Below are positions 35,422 to 48,076 of a stretch of 64,000 bases of DNA, piece by piece. This DNA comes from Anisakis pegreffii (taxonomy: Eukaryota > Nematoda > Chromadorea > Rhabditida > Anisakidae): positions 155,858 to 219,857 of the forward strand of contig JAPYMA010000118.1 in NCBI GenBank assembly GCA_035041965.1. Reading direction: 5' to 3'. The notes beneath the pieces are model-generated. The model was not told the DNA's origin. It worked only from the letters and a program-made list of their open reading frames with translations, and did not search any database. The position numbers and the translations under genes were made by a program. Each line of letters opens with the position of its first letter. Positions within the stretch are counted from its first letter, which is position 1.

Positions 35422-36327
35422 TTGAGAAGATGGAAATTCAATGAGGTGTTGCAATGCATCAGGAAATCGGATGCGGAATTCGATGATTTCTTGCAAAGTA
35501 TAGGATTACTCCCTACAGAAAAGGTTTGTGAATGTGGGTCTAATATGACCTTGTTTAATCGAGACAGCGACCGGAACTCCCGCACGTTTCGTTGTTACAA
35601 AAGGGAATGCAGAAAGAAGAAGGCCTTTCATGCCGGAACATTTTTCGAATAATCCCGCATGACCTCAGAAGTGTCCCAACTTGCTTATTTCTAGAGCCGT
35701 AGTTGTTTTCCTCACGAAGAAGTTCGTTTTCAAATCGTTCGAAATACAGAAGCCGAGTTGTCCACCCAAACCGTCACGGACTGGAACAATTTTTTCCGAG
35801 ATGTGGCGGTGGCATACCACGCAAACAATCCGATTCAGATCGGTGGCATCGGTAAAACTGTTGAAATAGATGAAACAGCGATTTCGCGTAGAAAATATGG
35901 TGTGGGTCGCTGCGTCGACCAACAATGGATTTTTGGAGGGGTTGAAGTGGAAAGCGGGGAGTGCTTTGTGGTGCCCGTTAACGACAGATCAGTAGCAACA
36001 CTCATTCCTTTAGTTCATCAGTATATTCTTCTCGGGACAGCTATTATTTCTGACTGTTGGGCTTCTTATAATCAAATTCAATCGTCCCTCTACACACACT
36101 TGACCGTCAACAATTCCTATCATTTCGTGGACCCCGTCACTTTCGCCTGCACCAACCATATCGAATCCGTATGGTAAAAATTCAAAGACGGGCACAAGGC
36201 CTGCTTTGGTACTCATCACTCCTTGCTTCCTGCATACATTTAGGAATTTGTGTGGCGCGAAAAGTTTTCTGGCCCCGACGCCTTCTATCACCTCTGGACA
36301 CAAATCAAACAAATTTACTCTTGCTAA
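35422..36327 (+). pseudogene. Merlin (IS1016-like, ISXO2 domain) transposase, nonsense-mutated
   Basis: One continuous frame of about 300 codons can be read, interrupted by four stops: 35650-35652, 35692-35694, 36175-36177 and 36241-36243. In order it shows a helical N-terminal part, a zinc-ribbon-like segment (VCECGSNMTLF...FRCYKRECRKK), then FHAGTFFE. The DDE core follows, with catalytic candidates in VEIDETAISRRKYG, ISDCWASYNQI and NHIESVW, and finally the Merlin C-terminal pattern YI*EFVWREKF...DAFYHLWTQI. No frameshift is needed, so the copy died by point nonsense changes and looks young. Terminal repeats and target duplication were not identified. Confidence 0.85.
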
Positions 36328-36482
36328 TTCGTTTACGCTTCATAGTCTTCTCATCACCCCACATAGGTATGTGCTTTTCTACCTTCTTTTTAAGGCCTTC
36401 CGAACGGTTCACATTCACTTACATTGCTTACTTTCCTTTCTGTGTTGTACATTGGACCGTCTGCATTGTTACAACAGAGGCT

Positions 36483-36555
36483 AGCAAGCGAGCTCAGGTT
36501 TAGGCATAGGCTGAGACTACGCTTAGGCTGAGGCCATGCGCAGTAGGCGTGACCT
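36483..36555. repeat. Half-copy of the GCCTAA-bearing MITE
   Basis: On the minus strand it reads CACGCCTACTGCGCATGGCC, then TCAGCCTAAGCGTAGTCTCAGCC, then CCTAAACCTGAGCTCGC. It follows the left arm of 1057-1228 closely, including the telomere-like hexamers and the terminal GAGCTCGCT.GCTAGCC. A further diffuse GCTTAAG patch lies at 37430-37480. Confidence 0.7.
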
Positions 36556-38147
36556 CGATCTATGTGAAAACGTCGTCCACAGTGTGTGAGCGTATATGTG
36601 TGTTGTTGTGCCCAAAGTAAACAAGTGCCGTAAAATCCTCCCATTCATGCCCCCTACACGGTTTAGGAACATTTTCTATCAAGGATCAGAAATATCTGGT
36701 TATACTCTTAAGCATGTTTATATGTTGAAAGAACGTTTTTAGATGAAATGTCGGCCTCACGTTATTCGAATATTTTCGAGCGCGATATTCCATCTCATTG
36801 TGATGAAATTTGAGAGTGACAACAGAAGCAGGCTTACTCTGATAGGCTCTTCAAAGAGAAGAATTACTCATGCAACACCTCCAGCTCTATTCTGGAAATT
36901 TTCAGCCAACACAATTCAGATTCCGATTAAAATTCCCATCCCCATTCATATGTTATGTGACAAGATCTTTCTATTACCGTCTGTTACGACTGCTGAGTCG
37001 TGATAAATTTAAAATTTGAATTGAGTATGCGGTAAATTGGCAGACTGAACTTGAAAGTGTTTAATTGATAACCACAAGTTTACGTAATAATTAGAGAAAT
37101 ATGAAAAAATGTACTTCTTCCCGTAGACGAGCCATAAAAATGTTTTGAGGACCATTTTGATAAAAAGATAATGGCTGATAGTCGACTGGACGAGCGGAAT
37201 GTAACAGAAAGAAATTGAATGAGGTGAGAGAGTAAAGAAGTTGCATTGCCAGTGCAGTGACCATACGTCTGTGAAGTAAATTATGTTTGTAAGTCGTGCT
37301 GTTCTCTTAATTGCTTTTTGAAGTGACTGCTGTTAGAATCAGTCTTGTCGCGTACTTTTGCTGATAACGGGCGCCACCGCGCCATCACAGATGCTCGTGT
37401 GCTCATACGCTTCATTACATAAGTCGAAGCCTATGTGTTCGCCTCATCACTGGGCTAAGCGTAAGTCTAAGGCTTAAGCATACTCCTGATTTCACTTCGA
37501 ATTGCATAGCTACACTTGGAGAAAAGCGGTCATCTAAGCACATGCGCGGAGTGCCGCCAGTTATCAGCAAAGGTGCCTCTTAAAGAATACAATTTAATTC
37601 TGTTGTTTTCGTATTATTATCACTGTCATGTAAGCGGTTTATCGTATTATTGCCTCCTTGGAATTAATCGTTTGAATTTTAATCGTAGTGTACTAAGTGG
37701 ACGAAAAAACGAGATCTCCGTGCGCATCCATTGAAGGTTTAATGACTCAAATTTGACTTTGAGAATGAAAGATTACCAAGTTGTTACATTGAATATTTAT
37801 GATGAATAAAAGTGTTGTTCGAACATGTTATCTTAATAAAAACATGCCTCATGTGTTAAACATGATATAACTTATATTATCAATAAAAATTTTAATTCTA
37901 TCGTCTCGGACGAATTAATTCATTTTTCATCAGTGAATGTTGGAAACCATGCTTCGGTTTACATTTGTTAGCAAATTGTTATAGCGGATTGTATTCATAA
38001 GTCGAGGTTTCGCTGTATTTAATTTGGTGATGTGACAAGTGATGTCAGTTGTTGCTTGGCTCGACCAATCTGAACGAACATGTTAATTTCTGAATTGACC
38101 AAATATTCACTCTATTTTATAACATTTCCCATGATTATTTCGCGTTG
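36556..38147. other. Intergenic DNA upstream of ced-12
   Basis: No supported gene. It contains decayed GCCTAA-like words near 37440-37475 and a TATGCGGTAAA word near 37026 that also occurs near 35239. The ced-12 promoter, if it has its own, would lie here. Confidence 0.5.
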
Positions 38148-38154
38148 TTTTCAG
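38148..38154 (+). promoter_or_regulatory. Probable trans-splice (SL) acceptor of ced-12
   Basis: TTTTCAG lies 35 bases before the ced-12 start codon with no coding upstream. That is the usual form and spacing of a spliced-leader acceptor in nematodes, though a cis-spliced 5' UTR intron would look identical. Confidence 0.5.
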
Positions 38155-38160
38155 GAATTA

Positions 38161-38193
38161 ATGTCGTTGCAAGGTGACCGTGTAACGAAATGA
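38161..38193 (+). promoter_or_regulatory. Short upstream ORF overlapping the ced-12 start (ATGA)
   Basis: The ATG at 38161 opens a 10-codon frame (MSLQGDRVTK) whose TGA overlaps the ced-12 ATG as ATGA. It starts six bases after the acceptor, so it is present in any mRNA processed there. It may lower or gate translation of ced-12. Confidence 0.45.
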
Positions 38194-41100
38194 TGGGTTC
38201 TAATTTTCACACTTCATCGAAGCCTCTCAAAGAAATCGACATTCGTCCTCCTGAAAATACAGTCAAGGTAAGAGCTTGTTTCATTGGAAGGAAGTTGTAG
38301 AACTCTTTTAACATCAGAAGTTGAATTTCATTTACTCCAAACACATGGATGCTGTTTAGGCAGTTTTTCCGTTTGAATATTTTGCAAGGATATGCGTTAG
38401 AATTTCCTAACAGGAGAATATGGAAGTTCTGAAAATTCATTTAAATTTATAAATTTCTAAAAATTCATCGCTCTCCTTCTACTGTTTCATAAATGCATCT
38501 GCTGTATCCGACGTCCAGCTACACTTTTTGAATGACCATTCTCATTTGAGCAATAAAATATTACTAACGTGACCAGCACTAGTTTCATCAATTTGTCAGT
38601 AACATATTTTTAGGGTGCCGTAAGTTTGAATCCTGATATCGGCAAATATGTCGATGCTGATTTTGGGCTTAACGATGGCACACCTGTGCCATGGACTTAT
38701 GTTACATTCGATAAACAGGTCCTCCCCCATCTTTTATAGCTTGATCTTTCCATTTGTTATTGTTTATTGAGGTATTCAATTTTTTGGAGATAACTCCTTA
38801 ATTAAGTTTTTTTCATTATCAAATTAATGGTCAACAACATTCTCTAATGAAAAATTATTTCCTAAGCAGGCAGATTTTCGACGATATGATTGTAATAATC
38901 ACTGTTTGTGATAAGACTGCATATCTGTGAATGAGTCAATGTTTTTTGCTGATTAATTTGATCATGTGTGTCATAAGAAAACAATAAAAATTTACTTTCA
39001 CACGAAATAGTGGAATATCATGAATTCAGAATGAAGTTCTCTCTGATTTGATCACTCGTTTGGTCGTTGAGCTGAAGCTACCACAAGCCGATAAGAATGT
39101 GTATGCATTGAAATTCGAAAGTCCCGAAAATGACGGTGCGTTCTTAACTGATGAAAATCGTGCACTCATACGACAAGGATTTATGATCATTTTAACTGCA
39201 TCTCCAGTAAGAAAATGTATCATTTGTTCTTTTTTTGATTTTTTTTGGTATCTTTAAATAACTGCTCGATAGATTCGTATCGGCAATAATTCTTGGATTG
39301 TAAGGCTTATAAATATTAATCATCTGGAACTTTGTCGCATCATGGCACATTAAAATGACTTAATCAAAGTCGAGAAAATATTAAGATTGCCAGTGTGTAT
39401 TGCTTTTGCCGTAATATTAGCTTTTGTTCAATGAATAGATGCATTGTTTCATTATTTGATTTATGGATAGTATATTATGAAAAAACACTGAGAAACTAAA
39501 AGCGCTAAAAATAAACTGAAAGGATTGTACACTTACTGAATGAGTTTCTAAGAGATGAAATGCATTGATATCACCAAAAACACTGATAATGGCTGTCATA
39601 TCTCATTGTCTAGTGTTATGTTTGTGGATCGATTGAAATTTCTGCTAGAGGTATGTCTAGTATTTGCAAACCTATTTGTAATGATGCTATTTAAACGAAA
39701 CTGTTCAGGAACGTTATTCACATTCCATATTGGAACGTTTACGACGATTATCGAATCGAGTTGGCGAACCTCGTGCAACGCTATCTGAATTAATAGCTAT
39801 CTGTGGTGATTATGCTTTTGCATCGGAATTTCATCGTGCCGGAGGCATAAAACACGTACTGGAAATGATCGAAAATGGTTCATATTCAGAGTGCGTTGTT
39901 TGAGACATTTTAAATGTTTACGTTAAAATTCAGCTCTTTTTTGCTAAGAGATACCTGGTTGATGTCATAGAACGAGATTATTCAAAATGAGCGGTAGTAT
40001 TTGGTGGCCATCGGTCATCCACGTTTACTCTTTTTTTGCATTAGTTATGACGCAATTGAAGTGCGCATGCGAAAAATTTTATTCTTCGAAAGTGAATGAT
40101 AAGACAGTAGTGAGTTCAGCTCAAATTCGGAATTCAGTCCGTTGATGCATCATTCGAATGAAGGAGAAAAGGTGCCTAAAAATTTTTGTATTATAGGAGT
40201 AATGGAGAATAGTTTTGCGAGCACAATTTGACATTGACATTGTAACATTGTAATAATATGGTTGAGTGTATCTAAGAGGTAAAGTTGTTATAATTTAGCG
40301 ATGTTTCTGCACAGTCACAGTTGCTCCAGTCATTGCTAGTTCTAATGGAACATTCGAGTTTGATTCAGTGGACTGAAGTATCAGACGGTTTCGTGTCAAA
40401 AATTGCAGAAAATATAACTGGACGTGCGAAACAAGAGGACAACACGTTATTGTTATCTTCTTTGAATATCGTCGATCTTGTTCTCAATTCTAAAAGGTTT
40501 GTCGTGTTCGATTAACTTTTACTCTGAACGTTCTGGGTAAAATGATGTTTTCGAATAAATTCTGTTCATCGGATATTTTTGTTTTTTGCTTTAATTAATA
40601 TATTCGGCTAATCAAGTTTTACAATAAAGCATTATTCGCTCGAAATAATACGTGAACATTTGTTTGTATAATCCGTGACCTCGAATCCGATTGTGTGAAT
40701 GAACCTAAAGAGCAAACTATTTGAATGTAATAGAACTGTGCATAATTCGAGAGAAAATGGAACAAAAGTGATGTTGAATTTGAATGATGAATCGTGTTTA
40801 AGTGAAGAAAAAAAGCAGCTGGTGATGCGTGAAGTTCCATTCGAATCACTCATTCGACATCTGGAAAAATCTGATGAGCGTATCATTTACAACGTACTCA
40901 TGCTAATGAATTCACTCTATGCGAAAGCAAGTGACGATGACAAATTGATCATTGTTGAAGTGAACATTAAATTTTCTTGTTGTTTCAATTCTCGGACGTT
41001 TTATCTTTATCAACTCAGGTGTTGCGACCTATGGATGCTCAATATTGATATGTTTGTAGGAGTGTATAGTAATCACCGATAATGTTATTAGCAGCGGTGG

Positions 41101-41367
41101 TTCGGGAAACAGATAGATCAATAGCGATAGAATGTCAACAAATCATCATCGTTACTGATACATCTGTTTCCCAAGGCACTGTCCACTACTGCTGATCATA
41201 TTTTCGTCATTATCGATACTTATCATTGCTGTACACTCGCACAAATTATTAAATCAGTTCTGCGCATCCGTAGGTCGCAACATCTGACGATAACTTTTCA
41301 CCCATATTGACTCATTTGCATATTCTCAAACATTTACAGTTACAGTCGTCTCAGTTTATCTCTTTTG

Positions 41368-41417
<50 letters not shown>

Positions 41418-44358
41418 CGTACTTTTCAGCATTTGCATGCCACACCATTTCAACGTGCCATCGAGAATTCAGTGTTACGTAAACGTCGCCAGCTGGATGT
41501 TGGTATTGAGCAGCAACTGCTTACCGTTCAGCGAATAAAGCTTAATCAACTTGCTCGTAGAGCAATGCATCCAGCATGTGAAACTGATATCGAACGTTTA
41601 CAAGTATTCGTTTTTGTTTTGCTATTAATTTTTCGTTTCATTGTCTGCCATATTAACTATTAATTTTATTTTTGAACTTTATCCATCATATGAATGTAAT
41701 TCAGCAACTGAAAGCACTTAGTGCGGATGGTACGCATTCACCAATTCCATTTCAATCACGTCGTCAACAGTGGCACGATTTTGCGAGCGCAGTTGCCAAC
41801 ACACCACCTGGTTCATTGGCCGTTGATATGATCAGCGGTTTCGCCACCTATCATTCAGACTCGATCGCGAAGGTTTTTTGTTTCTGTTTGCATGCAGTTT
41901 CCAGTACAAGTTTGTGCGTTATTGATCAATCCTGATCAGCGCATATTAGTAGTATTAATTAAGAACTGCTTTTGATTTGTTTGCGTATTCAAAAATTCAT
42001 TAGCATCCGTACTTATTTAGATAATTTGAAACAATGGTTCAGATAACAATGGAAAACTCATTGAGAGGTGAAAGCTTGGCGTGGCCTGTACTACTGGTAT
42101 GTGTTCGCCTTGTACAAATGCTGATTGATATCTTACATATCATTAGTGAACCGGGTTAGTCTTGTCTTATTTGTTGTAGTTTTTTTTTGATCCGTAAAGC
42201 AACTAATACTTCATTGCTGATGAGCCTTCATGCATCATCAGTTAATGATTTTCAAAAAATACCTGTAAGTAGTTCTTAATGAATTGATGATTCGTTTCAT
42301 TGTTCAGTTCGTTATAGAAGATGGTGATCGATTGGTCGTAATGTTATTCAAAAGTGATCGACCTTTTGTGGATTTATTCGCTGTTATGGTTCGCCTCTTT
42401 CATAGAACATGGCGTGAGATGCATGCTAGTGAAGAGGATATCGATAAGGTAATAGTTCTTATTGTTTTCAGTATCTTCATTATTATTAGTGTGCTTATTG
42501 AGCCTATATCTTGCTGTAGCAGTTTTTTTGACTGTGAATCAACCGTTCAATTATTTTTGACGCTGCGTTTTCTATTTTTCACTTTTATTTTTTTTATTAT
42601 TCCAATAATTCTGATGATGTAAGTTTGGAGAGTAGCTTTTGGTCTTTTGTGGCGATGCTAAATGAAACATTTTCCAAGTGCTTTAATGATAACATTGAGT
42701 ATTACCAAGCTTTTCGTTTTGTTCATCAGTAATGAATCGCACGTGAATTCCAGTTTTTAGACGTATGGTGCTAGTCAATTTTCGGCCTTCAGAGAATTTG
42801 TCAGAAAGTTTGGATGTGATGGCATTACTTTTAACGGTGTATATTGCATCTTAGGTATTGGCTGTAGTTCAGAAACAGTTGGACATTTGTATGTTGGAAA
42901 GACCTGAAACGATGGAGAAACTTGAAGAATTCCTCGTTGTTCACTCGTATCCACATATGCAAAAAATCTGGGAAAGAGAACGGAGTGCAAAAGAAGCAGA
43001 AGAATTACAAAGCGATGCAGTTAGGTTTGTCATCTCGTTCTCTTTTAACTTTAGGTATTCACCGTGATCGTGATTGTTTGCATTCAAACGAGTGCTGAAT
43101 GGCGTTGGATCATGTCGCTCAACTCTCAGTTCTTTTACTGTTTTGTTAATCGTCGTTCATTTTCACTTAAGCTGCTCGTAACGGATTCTTTCACTTTATT
43201 TTGCGGTTTTTTCGTTTTTATTCAAAAAGCTAAAGTTGAAGAGCACTGTATCGCATTTATAAAATTTATTACACTTTAAATTACCTCTTTTGTTGAGCGC
43301 AATCTTCCAGTGAACATCACCTTTATTCATTCGAGTATACTTTGTTTTTGCAGAGAGTTACGCGAATTTTTACGACCGCAAATAATAGAACTTATAAAGA
43401 AAAATCGAAAAAATGTAATCAAAAACGGATATACGTTTGGAAAGCTGTCGAAAAATAAGTCTATTCAAAAAGGTTAAAGTATTTCTTTTTTCACCTGGAT
43501 TGCAACAATTCAATAATAAAATTTTATCTGATCCGGTTTTAAGCAAAATGATTAAATTATGTGAAAGTATTTAGTTGAATTAATATCCCTCAAATATTTT
43601 ACAGAAAAATTTCACTTCACTTTTATGACAAAATCTAAGTTTACCAAAATGTAGATCACATAAAGTTGATTTATTCAGGACAGCAATTTTGGCATTGGAA
43701 ACTTGATCCGAATGAGAAAACTCTTCTGTGCACAGACTGTACTGCATCCGATAATACCGTAATTGTGGACCCAACCGTCACAATTAAAAGTTAGAATAAC
43801 TGTTGATAATGCTAATTCGTTGAAAGTTACCGAATGCGTTTCTTCAATAATGACATTTTGATTACACTAATGAGCATACTTACAGAATTAGAATATAGAA
43901 CGCTTAAGATGAGTATTAACAATCAGTTATTTGCAGTTTCTGTATCAGATATCCAATGTGTTTGGAGTGGTGATGAGATTGGAGATGGTTTGCACACGTT
44001 AACGAAAAGTAAGAAGAATGCAGCCGTACGAGGTTTGTCGTTAGAGGTGGGTGATAAAGCGGACGTTTATCACTTGCTCACTTCTGATGAACCAGTCATA
44101 AACGCTTGGATGGATGGTATCAACGCTTTGATAGGTTACTCGTTACTCATTTGCTTTCGACAAATATCAAATGCATAAGCAAACAATCTCTTAGGATGTC
44201 AACGATTATCAGCACAAGCGCAGCAACAAGTTGATCGCTTTTTGAATATCGAGTTGAAGATGAGGTTGTTGCAATTGGAGAATTTTCAAAACGCCTGCCA
44301 AATACCTCCACCACCGAGCAACTTCGATTGGATTCCAAATAATAAAGCAATGGTATGA
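38190..44358 (+). CDS. ced-12: CED-12 / ELMO engulfment and motility protein
   Basis: ELMO pairs with DOCK180/CED-5 as a Rac exchange factor in engulfment and cell migration. Exons: 38190-38267, 38614-38718, 39030-39206, 39555-39650, 39709-39890, 40299-40496, 40713-40959, 41430-41603, 41705-41872, 42043-42154, 42273-42448, 42855-43024, 43354-43472, 43679-43789, 43886-44134 and 44195-44358. Phases agree and give about 841 residues (family near 730). Order: N-terminal ubiquitin-like/RBD region (exons 2-3), armadillo-type region (EFHRAGGIKHVLEMIENG), ELMO domain (RPFVDLFAVMVRLFHRTWREM), PH domain (QFWHWKLDP ... WMDGINALIG), helix KMRLLQLENFQ and Pro tail IPPPPSNFDW. A roughly 30-residue insertion lies at exon 7 start. 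At exons 10-11 a stronger splice pair (42096 donor, 42307 acceptor) would drop 31 residues. It follows csnk-1 on the same strand. Confidence 0.94.
41015..41287. repeat. 273-bp foldback MITE in a ced-12 intron
   Basis: The arms begin TCAGGTGTTGCGACCTATGG and, reversed, TCAGATGTTGCGACCTACGG, and stay alignable to GGGAAACAGAT near the centre, so nearly the whole element is one palindrome. It lies in intron 7 of ced-12, followed by a TTA microsatellite at 41368-41417. Target duplication is not clear. Superfamily is not recognised. Confidence 0.8.
41368..41417. repeat. (TTA)n microsatellite
   Basis: About 16 triplets in intron 7 of ced-12, ending only a few bases before the exon 8 acceptor. Confidence 0.95.
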
Positions 44359-47300
44359 TGAGACTGTTGTCATACTCATCTTTTATAATTACCATCACAT
44401 ATATGAGTCTCTAATTGCGTAATCTCTACTACAGATGCATCGAACTTTATAACAGTCGTTTTATCTGTGAGTTGATCGTTCACACCACACTTAACTGTAA
44501 AGGTTGAATGGGTTGGCTGAATTGAATGGTGGAGAAATGTTTCGATCAAAGGACGACGATTTATTTGCACAATTTCTCATCCACTCATAGTAACAGTGCG
44601 AAGCAACGATCTGAGAATGTGACACATGAATGTGAATGCTGTTATTATACAATGTTTCTCAACTGCTTAACAAATTTATCATTCATACCTTGAGTGCAAT
44701 CACAAATTATCGAAGTTCTTTTTCAGTCTTTTCATCTCTTCTCATTTCTCACAGATTAGTTAGATTTTGTTGTCCCAAAAAGAGGAAAATTATCAAGCTT
44801 CATATTTTGTTTTCAAAAAACACTGACTTCGAATGATTTTTTCTAGAACAAACTGCTTCCGACTGTGTTGGTTAAATACCAATTTTTTAAGAATGGTTTA
44901 ACTGTTTAATGTATTAGTAGCATATTTCAGATACATGTTCTTTGTTAAACTTTTGAATAAAGTAGTCGAGAAAGTATATTCGTTGTTATGATCATACGTA
45001 GTGTACAGTATTTTTTGCCGTTGAAGTTCATTCCGTAACTGTATTATTCACAGATTGTTTTGTTTATTCTTATCATTCCTATCACGATTTTTCATGTCTT
45101 GTATTTTTGAGCGAAGTGTGATGTGCGAACACAGCAATGCTCCTGCTTTCATACTTTGAGATGGCCGTCGAGAATCGGAATTTGAATCACTTCGAATTCT
45201 AGTTATTAAAGTGGAGAAGTGATGCTAGTCTAGCGGCAACAACGAGTCGCGTGCTTCTCATTTACCGCTATTATTTTTCGTGGTCTTCCCCCCCCCCACT
45301 TTGCTCTTGATTATCAGTTCATGTTCCCTGGCTCATTGATATGATATAACTGTTATATTACAAAAGTTCATGATCAAAGGGAACGGTTCAGCGTATTGGC
45401 AAGTGAAATATAATATATTTGTGCAATATTCACTTCAGAGACAAATACAGCTGTATAATGCGAGAAGGAGATGGTAACTAAGTGGTTCGTTGTGTTAATA
45501 TCACTTCGTTTGTACTCTTAGCTGCTGTAGTATAGCATGATTGTTTTGTGTCCTTTGTGAACGCTATTACAACATGTTTATGGCATTGCACTGGTCTGTT
45601 TGAGAACAGAAATTATTTCCATTGATAGTGATTTACTTCAATTTTGATTTACTTTAATTTTGACAAATCTCTACTTCCTTGACAACACCTTAAATTTCCT
45701 TATTTTGTGAAGACTGACGACTTCCGTATTGCTATCAAGCTGTATGGCAAAAACGAAACATACAAATATTGATTATATGATTAATCGCAGTGGCCAATCG
45801 ACTGACTTGTCTCATCGTTCAGAGACAGAATCTTTTGAAAATGTGAATCAATCCAATTTTACAAATGAGTTTATTGCAGCACATGTGGGCTAGATTGACC
45901 GTGACTCAATTACAACACAAGGTGCGATTCATTCGGGAAATTATGATCGATTATAGAGTGAAGTTTGACACGAAAGCTATTAGAAACATTTACAAATATC
46001 AGTTGAAATGTTTGCAGAAGAACAAATTTTGCACCGCAAAATCATAATGGATTTTGGTAGAGGACATTACTATTCTATTACAGATGTCCATGGGACATCC
46101 CAATTACCACCTGGCCAATGAAAAATGTTGTTTCGCATTTACATGAGATATTTCTTTGAGAAATTTAATAAAGCCTAGAAGATTCTGTTGTTATGTTCAC
46201 TGATGATTGCATTCGATCAAAAAATTTTCATCAAAGATTGTAGTGGCAAGTATTCGAGCAAATGTTTATTTTAGATGGACCAACTGCATTTACGTTCTAA
46301 ACAAATGTTGATTAAACAGTCGACTCAATACGAAATGTTACAAATAAGTGACTGAATTAGCAATGAATGTATTTCAAAACTTATGTAAGCGGTAAGACAT
46401 TAATAACTCAATCATTACACAGCACCCAAATAGGAACAAAAGTAATATCATAATGATGGATAAATGCACGATCGAATTTGTAATTGCTGACATAATAATA
46501 AGCACCTAAGTGAAACGATCGCTTTACTACCAACACAGTGAAATGACTTCATTTTGTTTTCAAGCATTCATCTCGATGCAATAAGGTTTTGGGGACATTT
46601 TCTTGCTTACTGCAAATTGTAAGCGATGAGAATTGTCAAGTTTTTGAAAAAGCACAAATCATGAGTATAAGAATCGATAGTGTCCAAATACACTCACCAG
46701 TGTTGTTATACCAAGCACTTACGATTAGAGTATTCAAAAAACACTATTCAGTTTATAGTAAAGGGGACCGATCGGCGGAAGAGGACGTCAAATCAACGTT
46801 ACCCTATACAACAAGCCTCACCGACTCCCCTCATCGATGGTACAAAAGATAATTGCTATTGGGTAATCATTCACATTTCTGACCACTATTTGTTCCGCCT
46901 AAGTGAACTACTCATAAAATTAATTGTTGCATAATCAAATACGAGATTTGCACCAATAATAGACGTGATTATACAATACACTACACTTAAATGTAGCAAA
47001 ATGAACTGTTTTGACTATGAAATAAATAATACGCAAACAAATTTAGGAAAGATTAATGTGGCAGTGAAATATCACACATAAGATGAACGAAGATTTCAGA
47101 TGAAGACGACAAACGATAAAATGGTTACTATTAATCGATACATGAACACGGCTCGATAGCGCCAACGATCTCTAATTTTGATAATCAGATATCGTAACGC
47201 ATAAACTTATTTAGAAGAACATGAGAATCTCTAACAAAAAAATTATTAGAATAATTAAAAATTGAACATCCTTTTCTCAGTGATAAAGATAAGGAAGAAT

Positions 47301-48076
47301 ATTACGAATTCATTCAGTGACAACTTTCAAATTTGTTCAAAACATAATTGATAAGAAGCAGGCGAATTTCGATGAGATTAGTAACCGGAAGAACGAGTGA
47401 GGAATAAATGCCCATTTTGTTAAATTACTCACAATACTATAATTCGAGAATGGTAACGGAAGAGATTTAGACAAAGTAAAAGCACTACTGAATAATGAGG
47501 AGAATATTAATCACTCAAACAAACAAATACAAGGACGACGCACAGCACAGCTGTATCTAAGAAATGTTACGTACATACGATTTTGTTAAGAATGAAAAGA
47601 TTCACTGTTTTCAGCTGATTTTGATTTAGTTTTGTTTTTTTTTTTGAATTTTTCATTAAGAAATTCTCAAGACTATTAAGATTACGAAAGTTTATGAAGG
47701 CGATTGATTTTATGATTAATCAGACAAAATTATGGATTTCTGGAGACGGAGACTCAAGATCCTCTCTGCTCAAGATCAATCAACAGAAGATATGAAAAAC
47801 ATTTAAAACTGGAAGAATTTTGCTAAAATTCTTCGCTACACTGATATGAGTGAATTAAAAATACAGGATCAGAAGAAAACAATAAATAACTACTGATTTT
47901 CATTTTCTTTACAGTGCCATTTTCAACAAACAAAAAATTACAACAGTTCAAAACTGAACCTTACTCTTCACTACAGTAACTGTCTACCATTTATTTGAGA
48001 GTAATGTTTAAAAAACTGGATGAAGTGCGATCGCTGTCCAGTGAGCATTTTGATGCACTTCCAAGAACACCTGAGA
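44359..48076. other. ced-12 3' UTR and AT-rich intergenic DNA
   Basis: An AATAAA at 44956-44961 could serve as the ced-12 polyadenylation signal. Beyond it the frames are short and unsupported. A run of nine C lies at about 45291. The end of this stretch would hold the 3' UTR of the minus-strand TP53INP-like gene. Confidence 0.5.

Noticed and set aside
42284..42307. Upstream extension of ced-12 exon 11 as an independent start
   Set aside because: The open frame begins at a non-ATG codon and the region is better explained as exon or intron sequence joined to exon 10.
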